Positions 24,344 to 36,266 of a stretch of DNA of 64,000 nucleotides are shown piece by piece. The position numbers were made by a program, and so were the translations under genes. The notes beneath the pieces were generated by a model. That model worked only from the letters and a program-made list of their open reading frames with translations. It did not search any database and had not been told where the DNA came from. The stretch is taken from contig NC_055998.1 of NCBI RefSeq assembly GCF_018446385.1, positions 68,194,744 to 68,258,743 of the forward strand, read 5' to 3'. The stretch is from Zingiber officinale. Lineage: Eukaryota > Streptophyta > Magnoliopsida > Zingiberales > Zingiberaceae. How positions within the stretch are numbered: position 1 is the stretch's first letter; the number at the start of each line of letters is the position of its first letter.

Positions 24344-25777
24344 ATGAAAATGATTTCTATACTAATTATGCGCATGAAGATGATGGAAAGCAAGTTATTT
24401 ATGCTCTTATCGTTGGCAATAGTCTTAGCTATTAAGAGGAGGAGTGCTAGATTGAGGAGGAGCATATCATATGCTTATCATGCATTGTCTAGATATAATA
24501 TTATGTCTATAAACATAAATGAGATGACTTTTCATAGTGATTGACAATGTGTTGATAACTGTAGGATGGATAGAAGGTCTTTAAGCAAACTTTGTTATTT
24601 GCTAACGACACGTGGGAAATTGAAAGGAAACAAAAATATGTCAATTAATGAACTTGTAATATCTTTTCTTCACATTATTGCACAGAATGTGAAGAATAGG
24701 GTCCTAAAACGACAAACATCTAGATCCAGCGAGACAATTAGTAGGCAATTTAATTTAGTTTTGAACTCTATTCTGCGGTTACACAACATTTTGCTTAAGA
24801 AGTCAGAACCAATCCCAGAAAATTGCACGGATGACAGGTGGAAATGGTTCAAGGTACAAGTATATGATTTCTATACATTTTTTTTATTAATCAATTTAAT
24901 GTACATAATAAAATAAATTGATTTTATAATACTTCTTTGAGTGTAGGGTTGTTTGGGAGCATTAGATGGGACTTATATTAATGTCAATGTGCCAGCAAAT
25001 GATAAACCTAGGTATCGAACCAGAAAAGGTGAAATTGCAACCAATGTCTTGGGTATATGCACACCGAACATGCAATTTAGCTATGTCCTACCGGATTAGG
25101 AAGGATCTGCGGCAAATGGTAGAGTCTTAAGGGATGCTATTAGTAGGAGGAATGGCTTGAAGATTCCTCAAGGTAATTAAGTTGTAATTATTGTAAAATA
25201 ATAGTCACTTGTAATATATTTAACAAATATTTGGTTTATATATCTGATATATATATATATATATTAATACTTGTTCACTCGTGATATATATATAGGTTGT
25301 TATTATTTGTGTGATGTTGGATACACAAATGGGGAAGGATTTTTGGCACCATATAGAAGTCAAAGGTACCACTTGACTGAATGGAGGCAAGGTTACCAAC
25401 TAGCGACAACCAAAGAATACTTTAACATGAAGCATTCTCAAGCAAGAAATTGCATTGAGAGGTGTTTTGGCATTTTGAAAGCTAGATTAGCTATATTGAG
25501 AGACAAGTCATTTTATTCTGTTAAGACTCAATGTAGGATTATTTCTGCTTGTTGTATTCTCCATAATTTCATAAGGTATGAAATGACAATTGATCCGATA
25601 GAGACTGAGCTTGATGTCCTTGATTCAAATGAAAGTAGTGGTGGTGGTGGTGGTGGTGATGATGATGATGATGATGATGATCTGATTAGGCATTGTGAGA
25701 CCAGCTCTGCTTGGACTGAATGGAGAGACAAGCTTGCAGATGATATGTTCACGAGCTGGCAGTCATCAATTAATTAA
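24344..25777 (+). pseudogene. PIF/Harbinger DDE transposase, inactivated by two stops
   Basis: The family cuts and reinserts the element through an RNase H-like DDE nuclease (HARBI1-like). Exons are visible: 24344-24853 (IN-frame TGA at 24542-24544, then MDRRSLSKLCYLL and the helix-rich N-terminal domain), 24957-25172 (first catalytic Asp in GALDGTYI) and 25296-25777 (second Asp in YLCDVGYTNGEGFLAPYR, Glu in IERCFGILKARL). A TAG at 25097-25099 replaces the Trp of the usual GWEGSA motif, giving D*EGSA. All three catalytic acidic residues are otherwise kept, so decay is recent or slight. Introns have canonical ends (AAG|GTACAA; TGTAG|GG; CAAG|GTAATT; TATAG|GT). The C-terminus carries a Gly/Asp run encoded by GGT and GAT repeats at about 25636-25683. 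The neighbouring partner ORF lies at 36267, displaced by a retrotransposon. Confidence 0.85.
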
Positions 25778-25958
25778 ATTTAATATTCTTTCTTGAAATT
25801 TAGGTTTCATTTCCATGAACTGAACTTTTTAATTATGTTGTATTTGGTTTATTATCCATTTGAATCATTTGAACAATATGATTATTTTTGCATTTTGTGT
25901 ATTATTCATTTGAACAATTTGATTATGATTTGTGCAAGAACAATGTGTTATTTGAATG

Positions 25959-28751
25959 TGTAAAATACCGGAAAATAGGCGGATATTAAGGGAATTTTTT
26001 GGAAAATTTTCGGGAAATTTTCGGAGCTCGTATGGATGAGTTCACGGGGATAAAAACGGGGCCCGGGAAAGCCTGTTTAGGCTACCCTGTTTTAATGAGG
26101 AAAAGATTTATTTTCTTTTCCTTTCTCTTTTCTTCTTCTCTTATTCTTTTCCCGCGAGCCGTGCGTGCCCTATTTCCCTGACCCCGAGCGGTTCCCCTTC
26201 TTCCTCTCTTCTCACTCGGCGCCGATCCCCTTTCTTCGTTCTCCTCTCCTCTCGACACCTTCTCTACCCGACGCTGCCGCCGGCCGAGTTCCTTCTTCCC
26301 GCACAAAGCAGTGCAGAGACAACCGCTCCTCCCTGCTGCACATCGTGATCCCGACTCCTCTGTGCCGGCACCTGAGCCCTAGCGCCGACCGCCGTCCCTT
26401 TGTGCCCTCGCATCTCCGCCGACGCCGCCTCCTGATTCCTCTCCCCTCCTCTAGTCCGACGAGTCATCGCCGGCCCCTCTTCTGTACTGGTGCCCTAGCC
26501 ACAGTCGACGCCGCTTGGAGAAGTGCCGACGGTCTTCTTCCCACTGCTGCCGAAGCCCTAACTTCTTCGCCATCCGCCGCCGTCGAACGGAGAGTGCCGG
26601 CCACCCTTCCTCTGCCCTCGAGCCCGAGTCATATTGCCGAGCTCTTTTCCCTCCGTGTTGTCTGCCCTAGATCGCCGGAATTCAGAAGATTAAGTAAGTC
26701 TTCGGTTAGAAGCAGCAACTCAAGCTTTGGAGTGTTCCCTTCCGTGCCCTAGTTCAATTGCTTGGTTTTTCTTTCAGCCACCTACAGTGCAGCAACAGGG
26801 GATCATATGAAATTGTGGGATATGTTCTCGGCAGCAAATTTGTCTCTGCTGTGGATTAACAATCAAGGCTGAGGAATAAGGTAAGGAGTAGGGCATTTGA
26901 TACATGTTATTGATCATGATTTTAATTCGATTGTTTTAGATGGTTGATCATGTGAAGATTTGAATTAGGGTTATGTTTGAATTAAATTTAAAATGGAATG
27001 TGTGATTCATCATGTTTTAGATGCATGGGTAATTGGACGTAGGTTTTGGATTTTTAATCAAAGGGTGGATTGAGGATTAGGTAACTAATCCTAATTGATC
27101 GTCAAATTTGTTTAGACAAGATGATGGTCATATGATTTGGGGTTTTCCCTAATTTAGGGTTAGAGAGTTTTATTTAGCTGTTTATGAGAAATGTAACTAA
27201 ATAAAATATATTACATTGATGGCACAGGACTTTGACGCGAGACGAGTATCTCGGAGTCAGATTTGGACCATTTTATCGGAGGCGGGTACTTTGACTTATG
27301 TCTTTTGATATGCATGATAAAGTGTCTAACATATAGCAAGAATTATGTTTTCCATTTGATTCGGTTGGTCACTACATTATCTGTTACATGTTGTTTGTTT
27401 ATTTATTATGCACTGCATGTTATTATTGACCTGACCATACATGCTTTCGGTAGTGACCCAACCATATGATACATCATGTTCAGGACCTAGGGTTTATATG
27501 ATACCCTATCTGTTTGTGTACCTTCCATCCGATACATTGACTTGTGGTACACCTTTTATTTGTGTATGGATCTTGCTATGCTATTCATGAGATTGCCATG
27601 CTTGGTATCATGCATCATGTTTGCATGTTGTGCGATTGTCGGCTCCACTATGGTTGAGCCCATCGCCAGTTACATGTACTGCACACACCACCACCACCCA
27701 TGGATTAGTGGTATATCAGGCAGGTGTGTGGCGGTTCTGCTATTTGGCTCCGTTGGTCTGAGGACTCAGCGTGGTAGCCGTGATCCGATTCTGTTTGGCT
27801 CGTTGGCATTTAGTGTAGCGGCAGTGGCCGAGATGGTGGACTCTGTTTGGCTCCGTTGGTCGGGAGACTTAGCATGGTAGCCGGTAGTCCGGTCTTTGGG
27901 AGATGAGAGCATTGAGCTCCCCATTTATGATTTGGGGACAGAGGACAGTACGACAGCATCCCGTCCACTCGGTCGCTCTGCAGGAGCAGTGATGTCGAGT
28001 GCACGGTTACCATATGCATTTATTGCATTTATTGTTTGTGATTGCATTTACTTGCTGCATTTATGTGGATGCATATGATTGACATGCATCCAGGTTTGTC
28101 CTTGTACCTGATCCGGTTAATACAGTTATCTCCGATTCGTTTCAATTGCATTTATCCTTCTCGTATTCGAGACTGTATGATTAGTGTTGTCTATTATTTG
28201 TTTTATTATGCATATCACTGAGTGTTGGACTCACCCGCCTCCATTGTTGATATTTTCAGTTTGTTCCAGTCGCTGGCCCCCCATCTGCACGTAGAGCAAG
28301 TTCTCTACTAGTTCGTTATTTGTTTTTATTTGGCCTTTTTCTATATCAGACTTTGTTTTAGTATTATCTTTAGATTTTTCCTATGGATATTGTATGGAGT
28401 GATACCTTTTGATGGATTTTTGATATGATATTGGATTTCATTCTACTACGTGCCTGCCTGGACGGCAGAAGAGGTGAGTTCGTTGGATTTGAGCTTTACG
28501 AGTGTAGTGGAATAGGGTGGATTTCGAGTCAGAGTCCTATTGCTATTGATTACTATTATTAACTGCGTGGTTGTGACAGCTAGAGGCTGAATATCTTTAT
28601 AAACTACGTGGTGTTTGTTTTAATTTGTGTTATTATTCCAGCCGCATGTGGCTGAGGTGTATAGTGCTTGTAGAAAAGTTTCAGATTGTCCGCCGTACAA
28701 GGGAGATGCTGCAGAAATTTCTTTGGACAGAGACTCCTCCGGGGCGTGACA
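25959..28751 (+). repeat. 5' LTR of nested gypsy element
   Basis: Nearly identical to 33501-36243 except for the segment around 27660-28080, where indels and a variable number of TTTGGCTCCGTTGG words separate the two. The long ORFs over the GC-rich part (26165-26752) occur in both LTRs and both strands and are not credited as genes. Confidence 0.9.
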
Positions 28752-28757
28752 ATTTAG

Positions 28758-28929
28758 TGGTATCAGAGCACAGGTATACGATATTTTGTTTTCGTATTTT
28801 TGATGTTTGGGATAACCTGATACCAATTTATTTACTTGGTATCAGAGCGCCAAGTTTGGCGATACTTGTTGGATTTTTGTATTTTGTATTTTTGAGATTT
28901 ATCTGATACCAATTTATTGGTATCAGAGC
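28758..28929 (+). promoter_or_regulatory. Triplicated tRNA-Met primer-binding site, two copies in hairpins
   Basis: TGGTATCAGAGC occurs at 28758-28769, 28837-28848 and 28918-28929, spaced 79 and 81 bases. Copies two and three are the right arms of perfect 10-bp inverted repeats: CTGATACCAA (28817-28826) with TTGGTATCAG (28836-28845), and CTGATACCAA (28903-28912) with TTGGTATCAG (28917-28926), the latter with a 4-base loop. The left arms contain the tRNA-like 3' sequence CTGATACCA. Only the first copy is at the expected LTR-adjacent position. Confidence 0.85.
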
Positions 28930-31900
28930 AGGTTATGGATACCTGCTTTTGGTGTTTTGGATTTTTGGATGTCTATTTTGGTTTGTACGGATTTCCGTTA
29001 TGGTTACGTTTCGGACTTTCGTTTCGGATTTATATGGATTTCCGGCGATTTTCTCGTTCGGAATTTTGAGGTCAGAAGTTGGGGACTGGACAGCGATGGA
29101 ACATCTCCAGACGGCAAATAGGTATGATGTTTATTTTATGATAGTTAAGACATCTATTAGCACTTTATCTTTATTACCTGTCTGGTTGTTGTAGCCATAT
29201 TACATGTGATGGGTTAGCCACTGATCTTGGTCGACCCTAATAGAGATCAAGGATTATAGTTTCTGGTGATTTTCATATCATACCATCAGTAGTTTTAGCT
29301 TCTGTTACTACTATTAGGAGATGGAGGCACATATCAGCCTCTGCTATTGTTAGCAGGCTAATGGATGATACCTACATATTCCTGTTGACTTAGCCAGTAG
29401 AGTTTTTATACTCATATCTTTTGGATATTAGGGTATCCGATACGATGAAAATTGTTCATTGGGGAGTTATCATGTTTGATCATTTTGAGAATGATTTGAG
29501 GTTGAGGGATATTGTGAGATCAGATATTGTGATGTGTTGATTTCTAATGATTTATGAGAGTAAATGTTATGTGGTTGTTTGATGATCTATTACTAGATAT
29601 TTGTGTTGACGATCTATTAGTGGATAACTATTTTTGATGATCTATTATTTGGGTTGTCGTTGATGGTGACATAGTGAGTGTCATCTATGATATGCACAGG
29701 TTTGATGATTATAATTGGTGATCAGATATAGATCGGGTGCTAGAGAGTTTACGGTTGAGTGTGCCTATGAATTTTAATAAATCTGGTTAGTTGTGGTTAG
29801 TTAACAGGATAATAAAATTGATATTTGCTTCCTCTGATATGGGACTATGTGGATAAATAATGAGTTGATATTTTGAAGGTTAACTTGCTCTCATGGGAAG
29901 TAGAGAATTATTCATCTGATATTATATGGGCTGATATTTTTGGAGGATAAAAAAAAAATGAGAATGGATTGATGATTTTGAATTCTGACTTTTTATTTTG
30001 GGTTGCACACATTTATACATATGGTATTATGTGGGTTGACATTCTCTAGTTTGAGTTGATGTAATTAGTGTTGAATTGACCCATAAACTGATTTAGTTAT
30101 TAACAATGTAGTATACCATTTTATCTTAGTTAATTTTTATAAGTAAATATTGATTTACTCTTATTAGATCGGTCAGTAGAAGACTGATTTACATTTGTCG
30201 AGTTGGGTAGTCGTGGTTTGATATACCTTAGTTGCTTGTGGAGGATTAAGATATTCTTGATTAGTTAGTAGATGAATGATTTAGTTTTGTTGGTTGATCA
30301 GTAGAGGAATTCCATACTTTATTTTTTTAGAGGTTCGAACCTTTAGGTTATTTGTGCTTAGTTATGTGTCTGGAGCACATTTGAGTACATGTTTTGTACT
30401 GACGTGGAAAGGACTGATTTAGTCATATACCATTGTCGGCTTGGATAGTTTATAGAGTATCAATGTGTCCTATTCCATGAAGACGTTGACCATAGACTGT
30501 ATATACCCGGTTGGATGACTCAGAAAGTGCATTGGGATATGTGACCCCGCTGATGTAAGGAAGTGTAGAGTTAATTGCTTAATACTTATGGGATACAATC
30601 GTTACTAGTGTATACTGGGAGAGTACATTTGGATTTAAAATGATAAAATTTTCCCCATTAGATATAGTCTTGGAGTGTACGACATTGACTTGCAATGTTA
30701 TACCATGGTGTGTATATCTTTCTTGTCCGATATTAGTTCCTTTGAACCTAGAGCAGGGTTGTTACTGGATGATTAGGCTGCTTTATTTTGGGTTGCTTTT
30801 GATTGATGTATTCATGCTTGATACATATGCATGAATTTTGTTTAGATATACCCGTAAACCATGAGTGTTGGTAGCATAAGGTTGGTCTCTTTGATTGAGC
30901 TAGTATGCTGATTTTGCATGTCTATATTGCATGTATATTATGATTGTTATGTGTTGTAGAAGTCCTATGGTAAACTGCCCATTTGCGAGTAGTATATGTA
31001 TCCATGTTCTGATATGGTTTGTAGGTTCTTTGTGGATCATGGTTATGTAGTTCGATGTATGTATCTAAATGTATTATTGAAGATATCTTGTCGATTAAAT
31101 CCGAGTTGTGGTATAAGTACATCTGTGGTGTTTTGATGGAGGTATTTTGTCGATTTAATCTGAGTCGTGATATGTACAACATGTGTTTGGTGTGGTATCT
31201 GAGGTATCTTATTGATTATATTTGATTTGTGGATGCACTTGTCGATTAGGCTTTGTTGGAAGTATTACGTTGATTATACTCTTGACATAGGTGTATATAT
31301 GCCATGTGAGGTTGTTTGAGGTGTATTGTCGATTATACCTATGTTGATATATGCACACGGGTTCGGTAGGTATTGTTGGAGGTATCACACTGATTTATAC
31401 CTGTGTGTGTGAGTTTGGTGTATAATTATTGGAGGATTATGTTGATCATTCATATGTTGTGTGAGCAAGTGTGCCAGGTGTATTGTTGGTAGTAGCATGA
31501 TTCTACTTATGTTGAATGCAGGATGTAGAGTGTTTGCATTATGTCATTTGTTGGATTACCCTGTCAACCCATTTTCTTATCAGTGGGTGACTCACTACGA
31601 TGTTGATATATTTGACGATGAGTTTGATTTGATTGCTGGATTGTTATACCTTTGGCTGCCGATATGTGGTTGAGTGATCTAGTGCAACCTCTAGTTGGAT
31701 AGTTAAGTGCCTTGGACATTTATGGATCGTTTGTGGTGGAGCGGAGCTCCCACATATTATTGTTGGCTTGTGATGGAGCATTGCTCCTATATTTATTGCA
31801 GATACATATTTCAGATTATTTGTGGTGGAGTGTTGCTCCCACATATGTGGTATTTCCTGTGATGGAGCGTTGCTCTCATACTGGACGATTTATTCTGGTG

Positions 31901-32099
31901 ATTTATGTTGTTGATGATCAGATTTTCGATTTATTGTCTGAGACCTTATGGATAGGAATGTCTGTGATACGAACATTATGTGTCTTTGTTTTTGCCATAT
32001 GGGCTTACAGTGCCTTAGATGTTCTCAAGGACTTGATGATTTTGGTATTTCCAGGATGTTTGGATAGGTTTCCATTGTCTTTGTGGACGATATTGTGAT
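28930..32099. other. Non-coding interior of the gypsy element
   Basis: This occupies the place of gag and most of pol. It is AT-rich with no ORF I can assign. It contains a degenerate tandem series at about 31060-31450 (words like GTTGGAGGTATYRTGTTGATT) and the mini-hairpin series at 31731-31880. This resembles the non-coding interiors of large retrotransposon derivatives (LARD-like). Confidence 0.6.
31731..31880. repeat. Four-copy mini-hairpin repeat
   Basis: GTGGAGCGGAGCTCCCAC, GATGGAGCATTGCTCCTAT, GTGGAGTGTTGCTCCCAC and GATGGAGCGTTGCTCTCAT recur at intervals of about 36, 53 and 37 bases. Each is a short stem (GGAGC/GCTCC) with a 3-4-base loop. They lie in the non-coding interior of the gypsy element. 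Confidence 0.7.
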
Positions 32100-33300
32100 C
32101 TATTTCGGATCCGCGGTGAGTCGCGCACATTATCTTTGCCTAGTCTAGAGATGTTTCGATGGGAACATCTATATGCGAAGTTCAGTAGTGAGTTTTGGGT
32201 TTGTCTTATGTGAGATGTTTGAGCCACACGGTCACCAATAGAAGTATACTGTGGTTCCACATGAGATCGAGGTTGTTACCGTCGGGAGTAGATGGAGTCA
32301 ATAGAAAAGGCTTGCAACCTCCTTTGTTTGGCCGATATTTCCTGAGATGCGTTGAGGGTTTCTCACGGATTGCTATGCTACCTACACGCCTGACCATGAA
32401 ATGCATGAAGTTTACATGGATTGAGGATTTCAAGATCAGCTTCTAGGAGTTGAAGCAGAGATTAGTGTCGGCTTCGATTTTTAGTTTTCATCTTCTGGAG
32501 AGGACGGATTTGTCCTCTACATTGACGCGTTTCTACAGGGTATGGGTGTTGTTCTGATGCAACACGGTAGAGTATTCTCATATGCTTCTCGATAATGGAA
32601 GGAGAATGAGAAGAAATACCCAGCTCATGATCTGGAGTTGGTCGTTATTATTTTTGCCATGAAGATTTGGCGGTAATACCTGTATAATATTACATTGAGA
32701 TTCGCACTGACCATCAGAGTCTCAAATATCCGTTCATTCAGAAGGAACTTAATGTTCGACAGAGGAGATGGATGGAGTTCCTGAAGGATTATGATTATAC
32801 CATTAGCTATCACTTAGGTTGTCACCGAATTATGGTCACAGACTTGATTCAGGGTTTCTCCGAGTTAGACCTTGAGGAGCAGGGACAGACCGAGCAGGGT
32901 AGTCTTGTTACCATAATTGCTCAGTCGTCGATCAGGACAAGGATCCGAGAGGCCCAGTTGTTGGGACCTCATAGAGCTCAGCAGGATGCAGAGTTAGTGA
33001 GGACCATCAGAAGAGTTATGCAGATCGGAGACGCAGACCTTTGAGTTTTCCATTGGCGACCATGTATTTCTGCGAGTTTCACCCTTGAAAAGGGTGAAGA
33101 GATTTAGCCTCAGATGTAAGCTAGCTCCGTGGTATATTGGCCCTTTCGAGATCTTGGATCGGATACCAAACATCTCGATGTATTCCACGACCATCAGATA
33201 CGTGCAGGTCACGCGGATATTCCATTTCTAGTTCATCGACATTACTTATGAGGAGGTTCGGTACGGATTCTGGGAGCGTGAACAAGACTATCCGACTGGT
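32100..33300 (+). pseudogene. Gypsy pol remnant: RT end, RNase H, integrase C-terminus
   Basis: Broken plus-strand frames give the following. A late-RT/connection segment lies near 32350-32440 (GFSRIAM, KFTWIEDF). RNase H lies near 32490-32680 (SGEDGFVLYIDAFLQGMGVV, VFSYASR, KYPAHDLELVVIIFAMKIW). A post-RNase H segment follows at 32772 ([14 protein letters not shown]). It jumps to the integrase C-terminal region near 33040-33200 (FSIGDHVFLRVSPLKRVKRF, WYIGPFEILDRI). The zinc-binding and catalytic core of integrase is missing. Several stops and frameshifts are present. Confidence 0.82.
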
Positions 33301-33500
33301 TAAAGTCGGATGACAGCATCATTCAGACGAGGAGGCTACTTGAGAGCTTGAGGATACGACCCGAGCTCGATATCCCCATCTTTTTACTTGAGGTATGTGA
33401 TTTATTTACCGTTCAGCATTTATACTCTATATCTGTTGTTAGTATTTGCTAATGGTAGATAACAAAATTTGGGGACCAAATTTTTATTAGTGGGGGAGAA

Positions 33501-36243
33501 TGTAAAATATCGGAAAATAGGCGGATATTAAGGGAATTTTTCGGAATTTTTTGGAAAATTTTCGGGAAATTTTCGGAGCTCGTATGGACGAGTTCACGGG
33601 GATAAAAACGGGGCCCGGGAAAGCCTGTTTAGGCTACCCTGTTTTAATGAGGAAAAGATTTATTTTCTTTTCCTTTCTCTTTTCTTCTTCTCTTATTCTT
33701 TTCCCGCGAGCCGTGCGTGCCCTATTTCCCCGACCCCGAGCGGTTCCCCTTCTTCCTCTCTTCTCACTCGGCGCCGATGCCCTTTCTTCGTTCTCCTCTC
33801 CTCTCGGCACCTTCTCTACCCGACGCTGCCGCCGGCCGAGTTCCTTCTTCCCGCACAAAGCAGTGCAGAGACAACCGCTCCTCCCCGCTGCACATCGTGA
33901 TCCCGACTCCTCTGTGCCGGCACCTGAGCCCTAGCGCCGACCGCCGTCCCTTTGTGCCCTCGCATCTCCGCCGACGCCGCCTCCTGATTCCTCTCCCCTC
34001 CTCTAGTCCGACGAGTCATCGCCGGCCCCTCTTCTGTACTGGTGCCCTAGCCACAGTCGACGCCGCTTGGAGAAGTGCCGACGGTCTTCTTCCCACTGCT
34101 GCCGAAGCCCTAACTTCTTCGCCATCCGCCGCCGTCGAACGAAGAGTGTCGGCCACCCTTCCTCTGCCCTCGAGCCCGAGTCATATTGCCGAGCTCTTTC
34201 CCCTCCGTGCTGTCTGCCCTAGATCGCCGGAATTCAGAAGATTAAGTAAGTCTTCGGTTAGAAGCAGCAACTCAAGCTTTGGAGTGTTCCCTTCCGTGCC
34301 CTAGTTCAATTGCTTGGTTTTTCTTTCAGCCACCTACAGTGCAGCAACAGGGGATCATATGAAATTGTGGGATCTGTTCTCGGCAGCAAATTTGTCTCTG
34401 CTGTGGATTAACAATCAAGGCTGAGGAATAAGGTAAGGAGTAGGGCATTTGATACATGTTATTGATCATGATTTTAATTCGATTATTTTAGATGGTTGAT
34501 CATGTGAAGATTTGAATTAGGGTTATGTTTGAATTAAATTTAAAATGGAATGTGTGATTCATCATGTTTTAGATGCATGGGTAATTGGACGTAGGTTTTG
34601 GATTTTTAATCAAAGGGTGGATTGAGGATTAGGTAACTAATCCTAATTGATCGTCAAATTTGTTTAGACAAGATGATGGTCATATGATTTGGGGTTTTCC
34701 CTAATTTAGGGTTAGAGAGTTTTATTTAGCTGTTTATGAGAAATGTAACTAAATAAAATATATTACATTGATGGCACAGGACTTTGACGCGAGACGAGTA
34801 TCTCGGAGTCAGATTTGGACCATTTTATCGGAGGCGGGTACTTTGACTTATGTCTTTTGATATGCATGATAAAGTGTCTAACATATAGCAAGAATTATGT
34901 TTTCCATTTGATTCGGTTGGTCACTACATGATCTGTTACATGTTGTTTGTTTATTTATTATGCACTGCATGTTATTATTGACCTGACCATACATGCTTTC
35001 GGTAGTGACCCAACCATATGATACATCATGTTCAGGACCTAGGGTTTATATGATACCCTATCTGTTTGTGTACCTTCCATCCGATACATTGACTTGTGGT
35101 ACACCTTTTATTTGTGTATGGATCTTGCTATGCTATTCATGAGATTGCCATGCTTGGTATCATGCATCATGTTTGCATGTTGTGCGATTGTCGGCTCCAC
35201 TATGGTTGAGCCCTGTACTACACACACCACCACCACCCATGGATTAGTGGTATATCAGGGCTGTTTGGCTCCGTTGGTCCGAGGACTTAGCGTGGTAGCC
35301 GGCAGCTTTATTTGGCTCCGTTGGCATTTAGTGTGGTAGCCGGCAGATGGTGGACTCTGTTTGGCTCCGTTGGTCGGCTCATGGGTAGCGCCCCGTTATT
35401 GTGTACCGGAGATGAGAGCATTGAGCTCCCCGTTTATGATTTGGGGAAGGAGAGGAGTACTCCAACAGCATTCCGTCCACTCGGTCGCTCTGCAGGAGAA
35501 GTGATGCATTTATTGCATTTATTGTTTGTGATTCTTGCATTTACTTACGCTGCGTTTATGTGGATGTGATTGCTGAGTTATGACTTCGACGACCTTGTTA
35601 CCTTACTTTGATCCGGTTAAGGATTATTTCGATTCGTTTGATTCATTTATTCTTCTCGTATTGGGTATGCATGATTAGTGTTATCTGTTATTTGTTTTAT
35701 TATGCATATTAGTTGTGGTGTTGGACTCACCTCGCCTCCATTGTTGATATTTTCAGGTTGATGCTGTCAGGAGAGACTGCACGTAGAGCCAGTTCTCTAC
35801 TAGTTCGTTATTTGTTTTTATTTGGCCTTTTTCTATATCAGACTTTGTTTTAGTATTATCTTTAGATTTTTCCTATGGATATTGTATGGAGTGATACCTT
35901 TTGATGGATTTTTGATATGATATTGGATTTCATTCTACTACGTGCCTGCCTGGACGGCAGAAGAGGTGAGTTCGTTGGATTTGAGCTTTACGAGTGTAGT
36001 GGAATAGGGTGGATTTCGAGTCAGAGTCCTATTGTTATTGATTACTATTATTAACTGCGTGGTTGTGACAGCCAGAGGCTGAATATCTTTATAAACTGCG
36101 TGGTGTTTGTTTTAATTTGTGTTATTATTCCAGCCGCATGTGGCTGAGGTGTATAGTGCTTGTAGAAAAGTTTCAGATTGTCCGCCGTACAGGGGAGATG
36201 CTGCCGAAATTTCTTCTGACAGAGACTCCTCCGGGGCGTGACA
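33501..36243 (+). repeat. 3' LTR of nested gypsy element
   Basis: Starts TGTAAAATATCGG directly after the purine tract and ends GGGGCGTGACA before the GAATG duplication. It is 50 bp shorter than the 5' LTR, mainly from changes within about 35210-35575. Confidence 0.9.
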
Positions 36244-36266
36244 GAATGGTTTAATTTCAGTTTTCA

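Larger units (their letters stand above)
25959..36243 (+). mobile_element. Long-LTR Ty3/gypsy retrotransposon (possibly Tekay/Del-like) with GAATG duplication
   Basis: The target duplication GAATG lies at 25954-25958 and 36244-36248. LTRs run 25959-28751 (2793 bp) and 33501-36243 (2743 bp), TG...CA. A PBS complementary to initiator tRNA-Met starts at 28758. A purine tract GTGGGGGAGAA lies just before 33501. The 4.7-kb interior lacks gag, protease and the integrase core. It holds AT-rich, repeat-containing DNA and, from about 32100, pol remnants. It sits between the transposase and second ORF of the Harbinger element. Lineage is inferred from LTR length and the pol remnants. Confidence 0.92.

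Noticed and set aside
26165-26752. 195-aa ORF (and its twin at 33717-34304)
   Set aside because: It lies in the GC-rich part of both gypsy LTRs, has a proline/serine/arginine-biased composition, and is mirrored by ORFs on the other strand; it has no domain and is explained by base composition.
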